DNA of 64,000 nt. It comes from Pseudomonas putida (GTDB taxonomy: Bacteria > Pseudomonadota > Gammaproteobacteria > Pseudomonadales > Pseudomonadaceae). The translations under genes were made by a program, and so were the position numbers. The stretch spans positions 124,001 to 188,000 of the forward strand of contig NZ_JANHKS010000005.1 of the NCBI RefSeq assembly GCF_028682175.1, read 5' to 3'. Within the stretch, counting starts at the first letter, position 1, and each line of letters opens with the position of its first letter. Below are positions 52,353-61,581 of the stretch, one piece after another. The notes beneath the pieces are model-generated. The model made no database searches. It was given only the letters and a program-made list of their open reading frames with translations, and had not been told where the DNA came from.

Positions 52353-53675
52353 TTATGGCTTGGGCAAAGTCGCGCGCAGTTCGGCGACCTGGCTGGCTTT
52401 CACCGCAGGCGCCTGGTTGCCCCAGTTGCTGCGGATGAAGGTCAGCAGTTGCGCCACTTCTTCATCGGACATGCGCCAGGCAAAGCCCGGCATGCCCAGT
52501 TCCGACGGCGCCGTTGCCGTAGCCGGCAGTTTGCTGCCAGTCAGCACCAGACGAATCATCGACACCGGATCCTGCGACAGCACGGACGAGTTGCCGGCGA
52601 TCTTCGGGAATACCCGCTGATAGCCCTGGCCGTCGGTGCGATGGCAGGCTGCGCAGTTGTCGACGTACAGCTCGGCGCCGCGACCGCTCTCCTGCCCTGC
52701 CTGCAACGCCTTGGCGGTGGCCGGATCGGCCTTGAAGCTCGATACCGAATGGGCGCTCGGCGGCAGGCTCTTCAGGTAGGCCGCCACGGCGTGCAAGTCG
52801 GCGTCGTTCAAGTGCTGGGTGCTGTGCACCACCACATCGCCCATGGCCCCACCCAGTACCGCGTGGGTTTCGCTGCGGGCGCTGCGCAGGGTCGCGACGA
52901 TGTCATCGGCGCTCCAGTTGCCCAGGCCGTCTGCCGGGTTGGCGCGCAGGTTCACCGCCAGCCAGCCACCGATCACCGGGCCGCCAGCCAGGTACTCGCT
53001 GCCCGACTCATCCAGCGCCTTCTCCTGCAAGGTCAGCGCCCGTGGCGTGTGGCAACTGCCGCAATGCCCCAGGCCCTGCACCAGATAGGCGCCGCGAGCG
53101 ATCTGCGGGTCCTGGTAACGCGCCGCGTCGAACGCCACCGCTTGCGGCGCCGGTGCGAACACCTTGCGCCAGATCGCCAGCGGCCAGCGCATCGACAACG
53201 GCCAGGGCACGTCGTTGGCGCGATTCTCGGCTTTCACCGGCTCCACCCCCTGCATGAAGTACGCATACAGCGCACGCACGTCATCGTCGCTGGCGCGGGC
53301 ATAGGACGGGAACGGCATGGCCGGGTACAGGCTGTCGCCGTTGGCCGCGATGCCGTGACGCAGCGCGCGGTCGAACTCGTCCAGCGAGTACTTGCCAATG
53401 CCGGTGTCCTTGTCCGGCGTGATGTTGGTGCTGTACAGCGTGCCCACCGGCGAGGCGATCGGCAGGCCACCGGCGAACGGCTGGCCGCCCTTGGTGGTGT
53501 GGCAGGCGGTGCAGTCACCGGCGTCGGCCAGGTAGCGGCCCTTGTCGATCAACGCCTGGTCGATGCTCGCCGAGGCACTCAACGCAGGCGTCGAAGTGGG
53601 CCACAGGGCGAACGTGAACAGCGCCACGAACACCAGCACGCCCAGTGCGATAAGGCTCAAGAGAAACTTTTTCAT
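52353..53675 (-). CDS. Triheme cytochrome c subunit of gluconate-type dehydrogenase
   Basis: 440 residues with an N-terminal membrane/signal helix (about 4-24) and three heme c sites: CTACH near 55, CGSCH near 204 and CAACH near 340. This is the plan of the cytochrome subunit of membrane-bound gluconate/2-ketogluconate/alcohol dehydrogenases, which passes electrons from the flavoprotein to ubiquinone on the periplasmic side. A strong AAGGAG lies before its ATG. It is the last gene of a three-gene operon, 12 bp after the flavoprotein gene. Confidence 0.94.
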   Translation of the reverse strand: MKKFLLSLIALGVLVFVALFTFALWPTSTPALSASASIDQALIDKGRYLADAGDCTACHTTKGGQPFAGGLPIASPVGTLYSTNITPDKDTGIGKYSLDEFDRALRHGIAANGDSLYPAMPFPSYARASDDDVRALYAYFMQGVEPVKAENRANDVPWPLSMRWPLAIWRKVFAPAPQAVAFDAARYQDPQIARGAYLVQGLGHCGSCHTPRALTLQEKALDESGSEYLAGGPVIGGWLAVNLRANPADGLGNWSADDIVATLRSARSETHAVLGGAMGDVVVHSTQHLNDADLHAVAAYLKSLPPSAHSVSSFKADPATAKALQAGQESGRGAELYVDNCAACHRTDGQGYQRVFPKIAGNSSVLSQDPVSMIRLVLTGSKLPATATAPSELGMPGFAWRMSDEEVAQLLTFIRSNWGNQAPAVKASQVAELRATLPKP

Positions 53676-53687
53676 CGTTGTTTCTCC

Positions 53688-55463
53688 TTATGCCTGAACC
53701 AGCGGGCCGGGGTTTTTCAGGTACTGCTCGCGAATGGCCTTGGCAGACCAGTACGCCAGCGCACCCACCATCCCGGTCGGGTTGTAGCCGTTGTTCTGCG
53801 GGAAGGCGTTGGCGCCGATGGCGAACACGTTGTGCACGTCCCACGATTGCAGGTAGCGGTTGAGCGCCGAGGTCTTCGGATCGCTGCCCATGATCGCGCC
53901 ACCGCAGGTGTGGGTGCTCTGGTACTTGGTGATGTTGTAGTGCTCGCCCGGCTTCTTGGCGTCGCCGGACATGGCGGTCGGGTTGAGGATCTTCGACATC
54001 TCCATGGCCTTGCCCACCAGGAACTGCGACGCCTTGACCTCGTTGTCGTGCCAGTCGAAGGTCATGCGCAACAGCGGCCTGCCGAAACCGTCCTTGTAGG
54101 TCGGGTCCAGGCTCAGATAGTGCTGTTTGTAGGACATGCACGCGCCCTGCACCTCGAAATAGAACGAGTGGCGGAACGCATCGCTGGCCGCCTGTTTCCA
54201 GGCCGTGCCCCAGTTCGGCGTGCCCGGCGGCACGTTGATCCCGCGCACCGGCCCGGCACCCGGCTGACGTGCCCAGATGATGCCGCCGCCGACGAAACCG
54301 GCCTTGGCATTGTCCAGCTGGTTGCCGTTGAGGTTGTCCATGGTGGTGCCGGCGCCGCCGATCCCGATGAACTGGTTGGCCTGCACGTCCTTGTTGAAGA
54401 ACAGAACCACGCGGTTGAGGTTCTGGTAGGAATAGTTGCGCCCCACCGTGCCTTCGCCGGTCTGCGGGTCATAGGGTTTGCCGATGCCCGACAGCAGCAT
54501 CAGGTGCACGTTGTACAGCGAGAACGCGCACAGCAGCACCAGGTCGGCCTGCTGCTCGACTTCCCGGCCCTGGGCGTCGAGGTAGGTCACGCCGGTGGCC
54601 TTCTTGCCGTCGCTGTCCAGGTTGACCTTGAGCACTTGCGCGTGGGTGCGCAGCTCGAAGTTCTTGCGCTGGCGCAGCACCGGCAGGATGCTGATGTTGG
54701 GACTGGCCTTGGAGTAGTTCAGGCAGCCGTAGTCGCTGCAGAAACCACAGGCGTTACACGGGCCCATCTGGCAGCCGTAGGGGTTGACGTAAGGTGCCGA
54801 GGCGTTGGAAGCGGGAATCGGGTACGGATCCCAGCCCATCTCGCGGGCGCCCTTGTAGAACATCTCCGCGCCCAGGTAATTGGGGTTGGGCCCCAGCGGG
54901 AATTCACGGGAACGCGAACCTTCGAACGGGTTGCCGCCGGCCTGTTTCACGCCCTGGATCACCCCAGCCTTGCCCGAGGTGCCGCAGACGTATTCGAAGT
55001 GATCGAAATGCGGTTCCAGGTCCTCATAGCTGACCGGGAAGTCCTGGATGCTCATGTCGCTGGGGATGAATTTCGCGCCATAGCGCTGCTCGACATTGCT
55101 GCGCAGCTTGAAGTCTTCCGGCAGTGCGCGGAAGTGGCAGCCCGACCAGTGACTGCCCGCCCCGCCCACACCGGTGCCCGGCTTGAACGAACCCATCTGC
55201 CGATACGGCACGGCGGTGCCGTTGAGGCCGTGACGGGCAGTGACGGTCTCCTGGGACAGGCTTTGCAGGTAGCGCCGATGCACCGAGCCTTCCAGTTCAT
55301 CGACCACCTTGGGGTAGGCGAAATCCGGCTGGGTGTCGCGGTCGGCGCCGCGTTCCAGCACCACCACGTGCAGGCCGGCGTCGGTCAGTTCCTTGGCCAG
55401 GATCGCGCCTGTCCAGCCCATGCCGACGATGACGGCGTCCACTTTAGGTTTTGCAGTTGCCAT
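53688..55463 (-). CDS. FAD-dependent GMC-type large subunit of gluconate-type dehydrogenase
   Basis: 591 residues. The FAD-binding VDAVIVGMGWTGAILAKELT with VVVLERGADRDT is at the N-terminus; the GMC C-terminal domain includes HTCGGAIMGSDPKTSALN and FPQNNGYNPTGMVGALAYW. No signal peptide is seen; the Tat signal of the small subunit would carry it out as a complex, as known for gluconate 2-dehydrogenase. It oxidises gluconate or a related sugar acid in the periplasm. GGAGGGG precedes ATG 55463; the gap to the small-subunit gene is 2 bp. Gluconate versus 2-ketogluconate cannot be settled by eye. Confidence 0.94.
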   Translation of the reverse strand: MATAKPKVDAVIVGMGWTGAILAKELTDAGLHVVVLERGADRDTQPDFAYPKVVDELEGSVHRRYLQSLSQETVTARHGLNGTAVPYRQMGSFKPGTGVGGAGSHWSGCHFRALPEDFKLRSNVEQRYGAKFIPSDMSIQDFPVSYEDLEPHFDHFEYVCGTSGKAGVIQGVKQAGGNPFEGSRSREFPLGPNPNYLGAEMFYKGAREMGWDPYPIPASNASAPYVNPYGCQMGPCNACGFCSDYGCLNYSKASPNISILPVLRQRKNFELRTHAQVLKVNLDSDGKKATGVTYLDAQGREVEQQADLVLLCAFSLYNVHLMLLSGIGKPYDPQTGEGTVGRNYSYQNLNRVVLFFNKDVQANQFIGIGGAGTTMDNLNGNQLDNAKAGFVGGGIIWARQPGAGPVRGINVPPGTPNWGTAWKQAASDAFRHSFYFEVQGACMSYKQHYLSLDPTYKDGFGRPLLRMTFDWHDNEVKASQFLVGKAMEMSKILNPTAMSGDAKKPGEHYNITKYQSTHTCGGAIMGSDPKTSALNRYLQSWDVHNVFAIGANAFPQNNGYNPTGMVGALAYWSAKAIREQYLKNPGPLVQA

Positions 55464-55465
55464 GT

Positions 55466-56215
55466 TCAGCCCCTCCGTCCGGCCAGATCGACTGGCGGCA
55501 ATGGATACGGCTTGTCGCGCACCGTGACCCAGTCCATGTAATCGGCGCGCATGCCCGGATAGCCGATCATCTTCCACGCGCCCATGTTCTTGTTGCCACC
55601 GTGGGACGGATCGGCGAAGTAGCCGTTGCGCACCTCGTTGAGCAGATTGGTGAAGAACAACTTCGACGAGATGTCCTGCAGCGCAAGCTTGCCGCTCTCG
55701 GCGGCCTTGAGCAGTTCTTCCTGCTGCGGATGGGACAGCTCGGCGAAGACCTTGCCGGAGAAGGTGCTCTTGCAGCTCTCGTCCATGGACTTGATGCCAA
55801 TGCGCAGGGTTTCGCGCAGGTTCAGGCGGCCCTGGTAACCGAACTCGGGCGCGGCCTCCAGAAACGGGCCTTGCATGTACCAGATACCGCCGTTGGCGTA
55901 GGGCGTCTGCATGTGGCGGTCGAGAAACTCCGGCACGCCAAGCTCGACGGCGCCGGGGCCGACGTGATCCGACGGGATCAGCCGGTCACAGGCGGCGATC
56001 AGAAAGGCCCACTCCTGCGGGGTGAAGAAGGTCGGCTTGTAGTCGCCGGGCACTGCCGGGGCGACCGGTTGCGCGGCCTGGGCGGCGTCGCTTGCCGGCG
56101 TCTGCGCGAAGGAGGTGCCGGGAAGGCCGGCACTGGCCAGGGTTACAACGGGGATAAGGGTCAACGACTTGCGCAGGAAATCGCGCCGCGCCGGTGACGT
56201 GTCGTCATCGAACAT
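55466..56215 (-). CDS. Gluconate 2-dehydrogenase subunit 3 with Tat signal
   Basis: 249 residues. The N-terminus SPARRDFLRKSLTLIPVVTL is a twin-arginine signal (RRDFLRK) ending near residue 38 (SFAQ). The mature part (FFTPQEWAFLIAACDRLIPSD, GVPEFLDRHMQTPYANG) is the gluconate_2-dh3 domain. It escorts the folded flavoprotein through the Tat system and is part of the periplasmic complex. GAGGAG precedes the ATG. It is the first gene of the operon, so the promoter should lie in the 227-bp spacer upstream, which holds a repeated AGCTAA motif. Confidence 0.94.
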   Translation of the reverse strand: MFDDDTSPARRDFLRKSLTLIPVVTLASAGLPGTSFAQTPASDAAQAAQPVAPAVPGDYKPTFFTPQEWAFLIAACDRLIPSDHVGPGAVELGVPEFLDRHMQTPYANGGIWYMQGPFLEAAPEFGYQGRLNLRETLRIGIKSMDESCKSTFSGKVFAELSHPQQEELLKAAESGKLALQDISSKLFFTNLLNEVRNGYFADPSHGGNKNMGAWKMIGYPGMRADYMDWVTVRDKPYPLPPVDLAGRRG

Positions 56216-56354
56216 CGGGTTTTACTCCTCGGACTGAACACGGGTGTGCTGCGTTTTTCTTGTGGGGTGTTACGGCCTCTTGTCGTGGCTCTCGTTGTGC
56301 ATCGCCCATACGCGAAGGCTTGCACAGCCTCCGCGACGGAAGATTCGATTGCCA

Positions 56355-56375
56355 GCTAATCATTAGATAGCTAAG
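56355..56375. promoter_or_regulatory. AGCTAA-N9-AGCTAA motif with internal palindromes
   Basis: Two AGCTAA units start 15 bp apart (56355 and 56370). Between them are the palindromes CTAATCATTAG (56356-56366) and TTAGATAGCTAA (56363-56374). It lies about 140 bp upstream of the dehydrogenase operon and 86 bp beyond the chemoreceptor stop. The look is that of a MarR-type or activator site, but no regulator is assigned. Confidence 0.35.
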
Positions 56376-56442
56376 CAATTGGGCGTTACTAAACCAGCTA
56401 TTGCCGCCCTCGGCTACGAGCAGGGACGGGTTAAACGATTCA

Positions 56443-58125
56443 TCAAATCTTGAACTGCCCTACCAGCACGCTGAGGTTGTTACCCAGTGCCGAAACGTCG
56501 CGCATGGTACGGGCGCTCTGCTCGGTTTCCTCGGCGAGGTTTTCCACGGCGCCGGCGATCTGGTGCACGCTGCGGTTGATCTCCTCGGCGACCGAGGTCT
56601 GCTCTTCGGCGGCACTGGCGATCTGCGCGTTCATGGCATTGATGGTGCCGATCAGGCCCGAGATGGAGTCCAGCGAGACGCCGACTTCGTTGGTCTGCTG
56701 GTTGGCGCCCTCGCCCGCTTCGGTGGAACGGCGCATGGCCGCGACCGAGGCATGGGTGCCTGTTTCAAGGCGGGTGATCATGCCCTGGATTTCCTGGGTG
56801 CTCTGCTGGGTACGGCTGGCCAGCGCGCGAACCTCGTCGGCGACCACGGCAAAACCACGCCCGGCTTCACCGGCCCGTGCCGCCTCGATGGCCGCGTTGA
56901 GCGCCAGCAGGTTGGTCTGCTCGGCAATCGAACGAATCACGTCGAGCACCGAGACGATGGAGCGCACGTCCTGTTGCAGGTTGTCCAGACTGGTGCCGCT
57001 CAAGCGGATGTCATCGACCAGCGAACTCATGCCGGTGATGCTGGTGCCCACCACCTTGCGCGCGGCCTGGCCTTGCTGGTCGGTTTCGCTGGCGGCTTCG
57101 GCGGCACGCTGAGCGCTGAGGGCCACTTCCTGGGCTGCGGCGGACATCTCGTGAATCGCTGTCGCCACCTGATCGGTTTCCTCGCGCTGGCGCTGCATGG
57201 CCACCTCGGAACGCTGGGTCTGCTGCGTCGCCTGGTCCACCAGGCCTGCGAGATCTGTGGTCATCTGCGCGATCTGCCGGACCATCGCGTGGATCTTGTC
57301 GACGAACAGGTTGAACGACACGGCCAGATCACCCAACTCGTCGCGGCTGGTCACCACCAGACGGTGGGTCAGGTCGCCGTCGCCGGCGGCGATGTCATCC
57401 AGGTTGGTCTTGAGAATACGCAGCGGACGCACGATACCGTTGGCAGTCCAGACACCGGCAGCAGCGGTCACCAGCAGCAGGATCAGGGTCACCACGAACA
57501 CGCTGGCCAGAATGCTGCGGGTACGGCTGGTCACCGCTTGCTGTTCCAGCACCATGGCCGCGTCGATGTCGTCCATGTTGATCGCGCTGCCCAGCACCAT
57601 GTCCCACTTGTCCAGGAACACGGTGTAGCCCAGCTTGGGCACCTGCACCGCTTCGTCACCCGGCTTGGGCGCCGCGTAGTCGATGTAATGCTTTGCGTTT
57701 TTAGCGACCTCGACGAAGGTCTGGTAGTGATACGAGCCATCGGGATCGCGGGTGTCCCAGAAGCTCTTGCCGACACCGGCCGGACTGTCGCCCCGGAAGA
57801 TGCGCACGCCCTTGGTGTCGTAGCCGAAGAAATAACCGTCCTCGCCGTACTTCATCGGCTTGAGCAGTTCCAGCGCCTTGTCCCGCGCGGCCATGTCGCC
57901 TTTGGCAGACGCGTCATGCAGCGGCTTGATGGTGGTCAGCGCGACATCGACATAGTTTTTCAGCACCTGGCGGTTGCGTTCCACCAGTTGCTCACGGGTT
58001 TCCTTCATTTCCTGATTGGCACTGTTTTGCAACATCCATGCGGCCACGCCACTGAGAATCAGGGCGAACAGCAACGCGGGAACGATGGCAAGACAGAGCA
58101 GCTTGCTTTTGACGGTCAGCTTCAT
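56443..58125 (-). CDS. Methyl-accepting chemotaxis protein with a Cache sensor domain
   Basis: 560 residues. Membrane helix at about 9-31, a periplasmic single-Cache domain at about 40-200 ([32 protein letters not shown]), a second helix near 208-230, HAMP to about 285, and the signalling domain with the highly conserved hairpin [20 protein letters not shown]. Single-Cache receptors often sense small organic acids. ATG 58125 has GGAGG upstream. No C-terminal pentapeptide for CheR is seen (ends QFKI). It stands between the dehydrogenase operon and fhuF, on the same strand but with its own spacer. Confidence 0.95.
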   Translation of the reverse strand: MKLTVKSKLLCLAIVPALLFALILSGVAAWMLQNSANQEMKETREQLVERNRQVLKNYVDVALTTIKPLHDASAKGDMAARDKALELLKPMKYGEDGYFFGYDTKGVRIFRGDSPAGVGKSFWDTRDPDGSYHYQTFVEVAKNAKHYIDYAAPKPGDEAVQVPKLGYTVFLDKWDMVLGSAINMDDIDAAMVLEQQAVTSRTRSILASVFVVTLILLLVTAAAGVWTANGIVRPLRILKTNLDDIAAGDGDLTHRLVVTSRDELGDLAVSFNLFVDKIHAMVRQIAQMTTDLAGLVDQATQQTQRSEVAMQRQREETDQVATAIHEMSAAAQEVALSAQRAAEAASETDQQGQAARKVVGTSITGMSSLVDDIRLSGTSLDNLQQDVRSIVSVLDVIRSIAEQTNLLALNAAIEAARAGEAGRGFAVVADEVRALASRTQQSTQEIQGMITRLETGTHASVAAMRRSTEAGEGANQQTNEVGVSLDSISGLIGTINAMNAQIASAAEEQTSVAEEINRSVHQIAGAVENLAEETEQSARTMRDVSALGNNLSVLVGQFKI

Positions 58126-58213
58126 GAGACGAATCACCTCCTGGTCGTGTGGTGATCCCCTATCGGCCGGTGATCGTACATCTTGAAATAAATTGATGGC
58201 AAATTGACGCCAA

Positions 58214-58972
58214 TCAGTTGGCAGATTTAATCAGGGCGCACTCAAGCCGGCGTTCACGGGCGGGCAGCGGGCAGTTCTCGCAGTACTCGAGCCCCCCTAC
58301 CAGATAGCGCACGCAACACACCCGACGCTGTCGCTTGAGGCCATGTTGTCCGATCACTTTGACGTAGCGCACCGGCTGATACAGCGGGTTGCGCGTGCCG
58401 TCAGGCTGGGTCGGCGCGGCCAGCAGTTCGTGGCCGTGGCCCAGGTCGGCGTGTGGAACGCCAGCGGCAAGCACGCCCAGCAACCACTCGAAATAATTGC
58501 CGGCATTGCTCCACAGCACTTTGGGCGAGACGCGCACACGCCCGGCGACGCCGTCGATGAAGGGACGCAAATGGCCCTCGATGAGGTCTTCGAAACGCTG
58601 GAAGGGATCCGTGGGTGTCGACGCCCAGCGTTGGCCGGCGTCAGGCAATTTGAAGGCCTGGGGCATGCCCTGCTCGTCCAGCACCAGTTGCAGCCGTTCC
58701 AGGTGCAATGGCAGCCGGTGACCGAGAACCAGCGAAGCGGCCACCACGGGCGGAATCAGCTTGATGAAATAGTACTTGGTCCAGATCGACGCCAGACCGC
58801 GTCGGTCACCCCCGGCGTAGTGCGCACCAAAGCGGTCGAGCACCTGATCGAAAATTTCGGGGTCGAGCAAAGTGCGCAGGGGAATCCCCTCGCGCGGGTC
58901 GTCGTTCAGCACCAGCACATCGCGGTAATGGGCGAACTCGGCAATGAACAACGGCGCCAGGGCGGGGATCAT
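58214..58972 (-). CDS. fhuF: FhuF-like siderophore-iron reductase
   Basis: 252 residues. The C-terminus has the CC-x10-C-x2-C pattern (Cys from about residue 222) that binds the unusual [2Fe-2S] cluster of FhuF. FhuF reduces ferric iron in hydroxamate siderophores in the cytoplasm so that it is released. The gene follows the formyltransferase gene by 30 bp, the last of a four-gene siderophore set. It fits a hydroxamate-type siderophore with formyl-hydroxyornithine groups. Confidence 0.9.
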   Translation of the reverse strand: MIPALAPLFIAEFAHYRDVLVLNDDPREGIPLRTLLDPEIFDQVLDRFGAHYAGGDRRGLASIWTKYYFIKLIPPVVAASLVLGHRLPLHLERLQLVLDEQGMPQAFKLPDAGQRWASTPTDPFQRFEDLIEGHLRPFIDGVAGRVRVSPKVLWSNAGNYFEWLLGVLAAGVPHADLGHGHELLAAPTQPDGTRNPLYQPVRYVKVIGQHGLKRQRRVCCVRYLVGGLEYCENCPLPARERRLECALIKSAN

Positions 58973-59002
58973 CGCGCTGGCGCCGTTTGTGTGGTTCGAC
59001 CG

Positions 59003-59851
59003 TTAATGAGGCTGACGCCGCGCCAGCACCAGCAACCCCTGCTCCAGCGCCGGGAACAGGCTGTTGTTGAAGTTGTTCCAGCGCAGTTCCAGGATGGTGT
59101 CGTCGGGGGCGATGGGCGTGTCGAGGACGTCGAAGATCACCTCGCCCGAATCGATGCCGTTATCGACGTAATGGAACGAAGCGCCGGTCATGTCCACCAC
59201 CGGGATGTCCACGGTTTCGCGGGTCTTCCAGTCGATCACCTTCTTGCCACTGGCGCCGTACAGCGCGTCGAGGGTGGCGTAGGCGCCGCGACGCTCGTAG
59301 GGCGATTCCAGGCGGGTGATGCCCGGATGGATGTTGACGATACGCCGATGGAAATCCGCACCGGGACGCACCAGTTCATCGAGGATCACCAGCAGGCCAT
59401 CGAGCACCACGACCTCCGCTTCAAGGGCATGCAGCCGCTCGCCCAGACGACGCTCGAAATCCGACTTGCCCGCCGGACGGCCCGTGTCGCCCAGAGGCAG
59501 GGCACGGTAGGTGGATGGCACGTTTTCCAGCAGGTCATTGACCAGGCGCCCCTGCACCTTGAGCCCGGCAGGATAGAACCAGTGCTCGCCCTGCCCCGGC
59601 GCGAAGCCGTATTCCCTGATGTTTTCCCGGTCGCGGGGCGATTGCGGGTTGTCGTCGCAGATCACCGCTTCCAGGGAGTAGTAATCCCCCAGCGGCGTGT
59701 CGTTGAGCGCCTGCACCAGGAACTCCAGGGGCGACTTCATGTAGCGTTTCTCGCCGTGGTAGTCGACATACTGACCGGCCTTGTCGGCCGCCCCGTTGCG
59801 CAACGACCAGACGTACACAAGCTTGGTTTTTTGCATGGATTTCGAACTCAT
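59003..59851 (-). CDS. PvdF-like N5-hydroxyornithine formyltransferase
   Basis: 282 residues. VVDGLL-type core, IVNIHPGITRLESPYERRGA (the Asn-x-His-Pro of formyltransferases) and GASFHYVDNGIDSGEVIFD, with the Asp of the catalytic triad, match the formyl_trans_N fold. KLVYVWSLRNGAADKAGQYV at the start resembles Pseudomonas aeruginosa PvdF, which adds a formyl group from N10-formyl-tetrahydrofolate to N5-hydroxyornithine for pyoverdine. The ATG overlaps the stop of the SyrP-like gene (ATGA), so the two are coupled. No ornithine hydroxylase (PvdA-like) gene is present in the window. Confidence 0.88.
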   Translation of the reverse strand: MSSKSMQKTKLVYVWSLRNGAADKAGQYVDYHGEKRYMKSPLEFLVQALNDTPLGDYYSLEAVICDDNPQSPRDRENIREYGFAPGQGEHWFYPAGLKVQGRLVNDLLENVPSTYRALPLGDTGRPAGKSDFERRLGERLHALEAEVVVLDGLLVILDELVRPGADFHRRIVNIHPGITRLESPYERRGAYATLDALYGASGKKVIDWKTRETVDIPVVDMTGASFHYVDNGIDSGEVIFDVLDTPIAPDDTILELRWNNFNNSLFPALEQGLLVLARRQPH

Positions 59852-60840
59852 GGAGTGTTGTGCAGCGTGTGACCGTTGACGCCTTCGGCCATGGCGACCA
59901 CCACTTTGCGCTCGCCGCTGAAGGGCTTGCGCGAGTGGGCGACGAGCATGTTGTCGAGCATCAGCACATCGCCGGTCTGCCAGGGGAACACCACCTCGCA
60001 TTGCGCGAGCACGCCGCGAATCTGCGCCAGGGCGTCGTCTTCCAGCGGGCTGCCGTCGCCGTAGTAGACGTTACGCGGCAGGCCCTCCTCGCCCACGGTG
60101 TCCAGCAGGATTTCCTGCATTTCCGGATCGAGGTTGGAGAGGTGGAACAGGTGCGCCTGATTGAACCAGACCCAGTCTCTGGTGCGTGGATGTTGCGCCA
60201 CGCCCTGGACCTGCTCGCGGGTGCGCAGGTCGCCGTCCTCGGTCCACTCGTACTGGATGCCGCGCTTGCGGCAGTAGGCTTCGACCTCGCTGCGTTGCTC
60301 GGTGTTGAACACCTGCTCCCAGGTCAGGTCCAGGCCGTTGCCGTAGTTGCGCACGTACATCAGGCGCTTCTCTTCGAAGCGTTTGCGCAGCGCCGGGTCG
60401 ATGCGGCGGAACACTTCGCGGCTGTCGGCAATCGGCGTCTCGCCGCCACTGGCTGCGGCCTTGGCGCAGTAGAACCAGATACGCATCGGCCACTCAGTGG
60501 TGTAGGCCTGTTCGTTGTGCAGCGGGATCGAGCGGTGCGCGGGGTACTCGGTGGAGGTGTAGACACCCTTGCCACCGACCTTGCTGCGCGGGGTCGAGCC
60601 GAACTCGTAGTTGAGCAACGGGTGGCCGAAGGCTGCGGCGAAACGCTGGAAGCCTTCGACGCCTTCGCTGTCAAAACCGCTGAACAGGATGGCACCGTCG
60701 CGTTCGAGCATCCGGTCGACCACGCCGCGCAGGGACTGGAATTGCGCCGCCAGCGACGCATCCGCCTGGCCTGGGTAGACGCGCAGCGGAAAGCCGGTTT
60801 CGAGGTGGAGCTGGTGTGGCGTGAGCATGCTCATGTTCAT
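59848..60840 (-). CDS. SyrP/TauD-like Fe(II) oxygenase, likely aspartyl beta-hydroxylase
   Basis: 330 residues. The iron-binding HxE is in SIPLHNEQAY, the distal His and 2-oxoglutarate Arg in LVAHSRKPFSGERKVVVAM. The family includes SyrP, which hydroxylates aspartate bound to a peptide-synthetase carrier protein, and related hydroxylases of siderophore pathways that make beta-hydroxyaspartate, an iron ligand. A start 6 bp downstream (MSMLTP) is also possible. It is downstream of the MbtH gene by 37 bp and coupled to the formyltransferase gene. Assignment to aspartate is inference from context. Confidence 0.87.
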   Translation of the reverse strand: MNMSMLTPHQLHLETGFPLRVYPGQADASLAAQFQSLRGVVDRMLERDGAILFSGFDSEGVEGFQRFAAAFGHPLLNYEFGSTPRSKVGGKGVYTSTEYPAHRSIPLHNEQAYTTEWPMRIWFYCAKAAASGGETPIADSREVFRRIDPALRKRFEEKRLMYVRNYGNGLDLTWEQVFNTEQRSEVEAYCRKRGIQYEWTEDGDLRTREQVQGVAQHPRTRDWVWFNQAHLFHLSNLDPEMQEILLDTVGEEGLPRNVYYGDGSPLEDDALAQIRGVLAQCEVVFPWQTGDVLMLDNMLVAHSRKPFSGERKVVVAMAEGVNGHTLHNTP

Positions 60841-60877
60841 GGGCAGGTCGCTCCGCAGGCAAATGGGTTTGTCTGAT

Positions 60878-61078
60878 TCAGGCCATGGCCTTGCGCAGGC
60901 TCAGCGGGCGCATGTCGGTCCAGGTGGTTTCGATGTAGTTGAGGCAGGTCTGTTTGTCGCCTTCGACGCCAACGCTTTTCCAGCCTTCGGGGATGGCCTT
61001 GTAGTCAGGCCAGATGGAGTATTGTTCTTCGTGATTGATCACGACCCGGAACTGGGTGTTTTCGCCGTCAAAGCTCAT
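60878..61078 (-). CDS. MbtH-like protein (peptide-synthetase accessory)
   Basis: 66 residues. [19 protein letters not shown] and [18 protein letters not shown] carry the invariant Asn-Glu-Ser-Trp-Pro and Trp-Thr-Asp-x-Arg-Pro residues of MbtH proteins, which bind and activate adenylation domains of non-ribosomal peptide synthetases. ATG 61078 has GAGG eight bases before it; a TTG two codons upstream is less likely. It heads the siderophore set, yet no synthetase gene lies in the window, so it must serve one encoded elsewhere. Confidence 0.93.
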   Translation of the reverse strand: MSFDGENTQFRVVINHEEQYSIWPDYKAIPEGWKSVGVEGDKQTCLNYIETTWTDMRPLSLRKAMA

Positions 61079-61133
61079 ACGCAAAACCTCTTCAGATGGA
61101 AATCGCCTACGTGCAGGAGGCGTTATCTAGAAG

Positions 61134-61158
61134 ACGATTGAGGGGGCGGGATGATTAG
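61134..61158 (-). promoter_or_regulatory. Possible PvdS-type (iron-starvation sigma) promoter
   Basis: On the minus strand CTAATCATCCCG is followed after 17 bp from CTAAT by CGT, similar to the TAAAT-N16/17-CGT pattern of PvdS promoters but with two extra bases in the first element. It lies 56 bp upstream of the mbtH ATG. Confidence 0.35.
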
Positions 61159-61196
61159 TGGTTCTTTCAAAAAATCGGCGGAAATCCCGCTGGTTA

Positions 61197-61224
61197 TGAT
61201 CGTTCCCACGCTCCGCGTGGGAAT
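61197..61224. repeat. GTTCCCACGC hairpin repeat
   Basis: GATCGTTCCCACGC-TCC-GCGTGGGAA is a short hairpin with the same stem as the perfect inverted repeat at 41132-41170, followed by GACGCTCCGCGTC. It probably belongs to a small repeat family. Confidence 0.6.
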
Positions 61225-61259
61225 GCGTTGTCTGACGCTCCGCGTCTTCTTGCAACGCT

Positions 61260-61560
61260 GAGGTCGGGTGTATATCCGTTTTCGCGGGGGTTTTTAGCTT
61301 AGGGTTTCGCCCCTTACGGGCGACCTACTTTCTTCCGGGAAAGTAGGCAAACCATTTGCTCCTGGCTAGGGTCCTTCGGACTTCCCTCGACTCCGGCGCC
61401 GTTCCGTGGGCACGCCGTGATGGGCCGTCCCTGGCCCGCACGGCTTTCGCGGCTTCCTGCCGCTCATCCCCCTCCACGACACCTGCGCTCGGCCTGGCGC
61501 CTTAACGTCGCATTCGGCGGCGCCTGCACCATCGCGCACAAGATCAAAAGCAAGATCAAA
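61260..61560. repeat. Probable scattered intergenic repeat of about 300 bp
   Basis: Contains an internal stem CCCCTTACGGGCG and the pair ACTTTCTTCCGGGAAAGT, ending near AAGATCAAAAGCAAGATCAA. From memory, similar non-coding stretches with an ACTTT...AAAGT stem occur many times in Pseudomonas genomes. No second copy lies in this window, so repeat status rests on memory. Confidence 0.4.
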
Positions 61561-61581
61561 ATCTTTGGTCGAATCCCATCC

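Noticed and set aside
52167-55541. A 1,124-codon open frame on the plus strand opposite the cytochrome c and flavoprotein genes
   Set aside because: It is antisense to two genes with heme c, FAD and GMC motifs; long antisense frames are common in GC-rich DNA. Its translation is rich in His, Gln, Arg and Gly with no recognisable domain.
58214-61078. Complete pyoverdine biosynthesis cluster
   Set aside because: Only accessory genes are present; no peptide synthetase, PvdA-type hydroxylase or exporter lies within the window.
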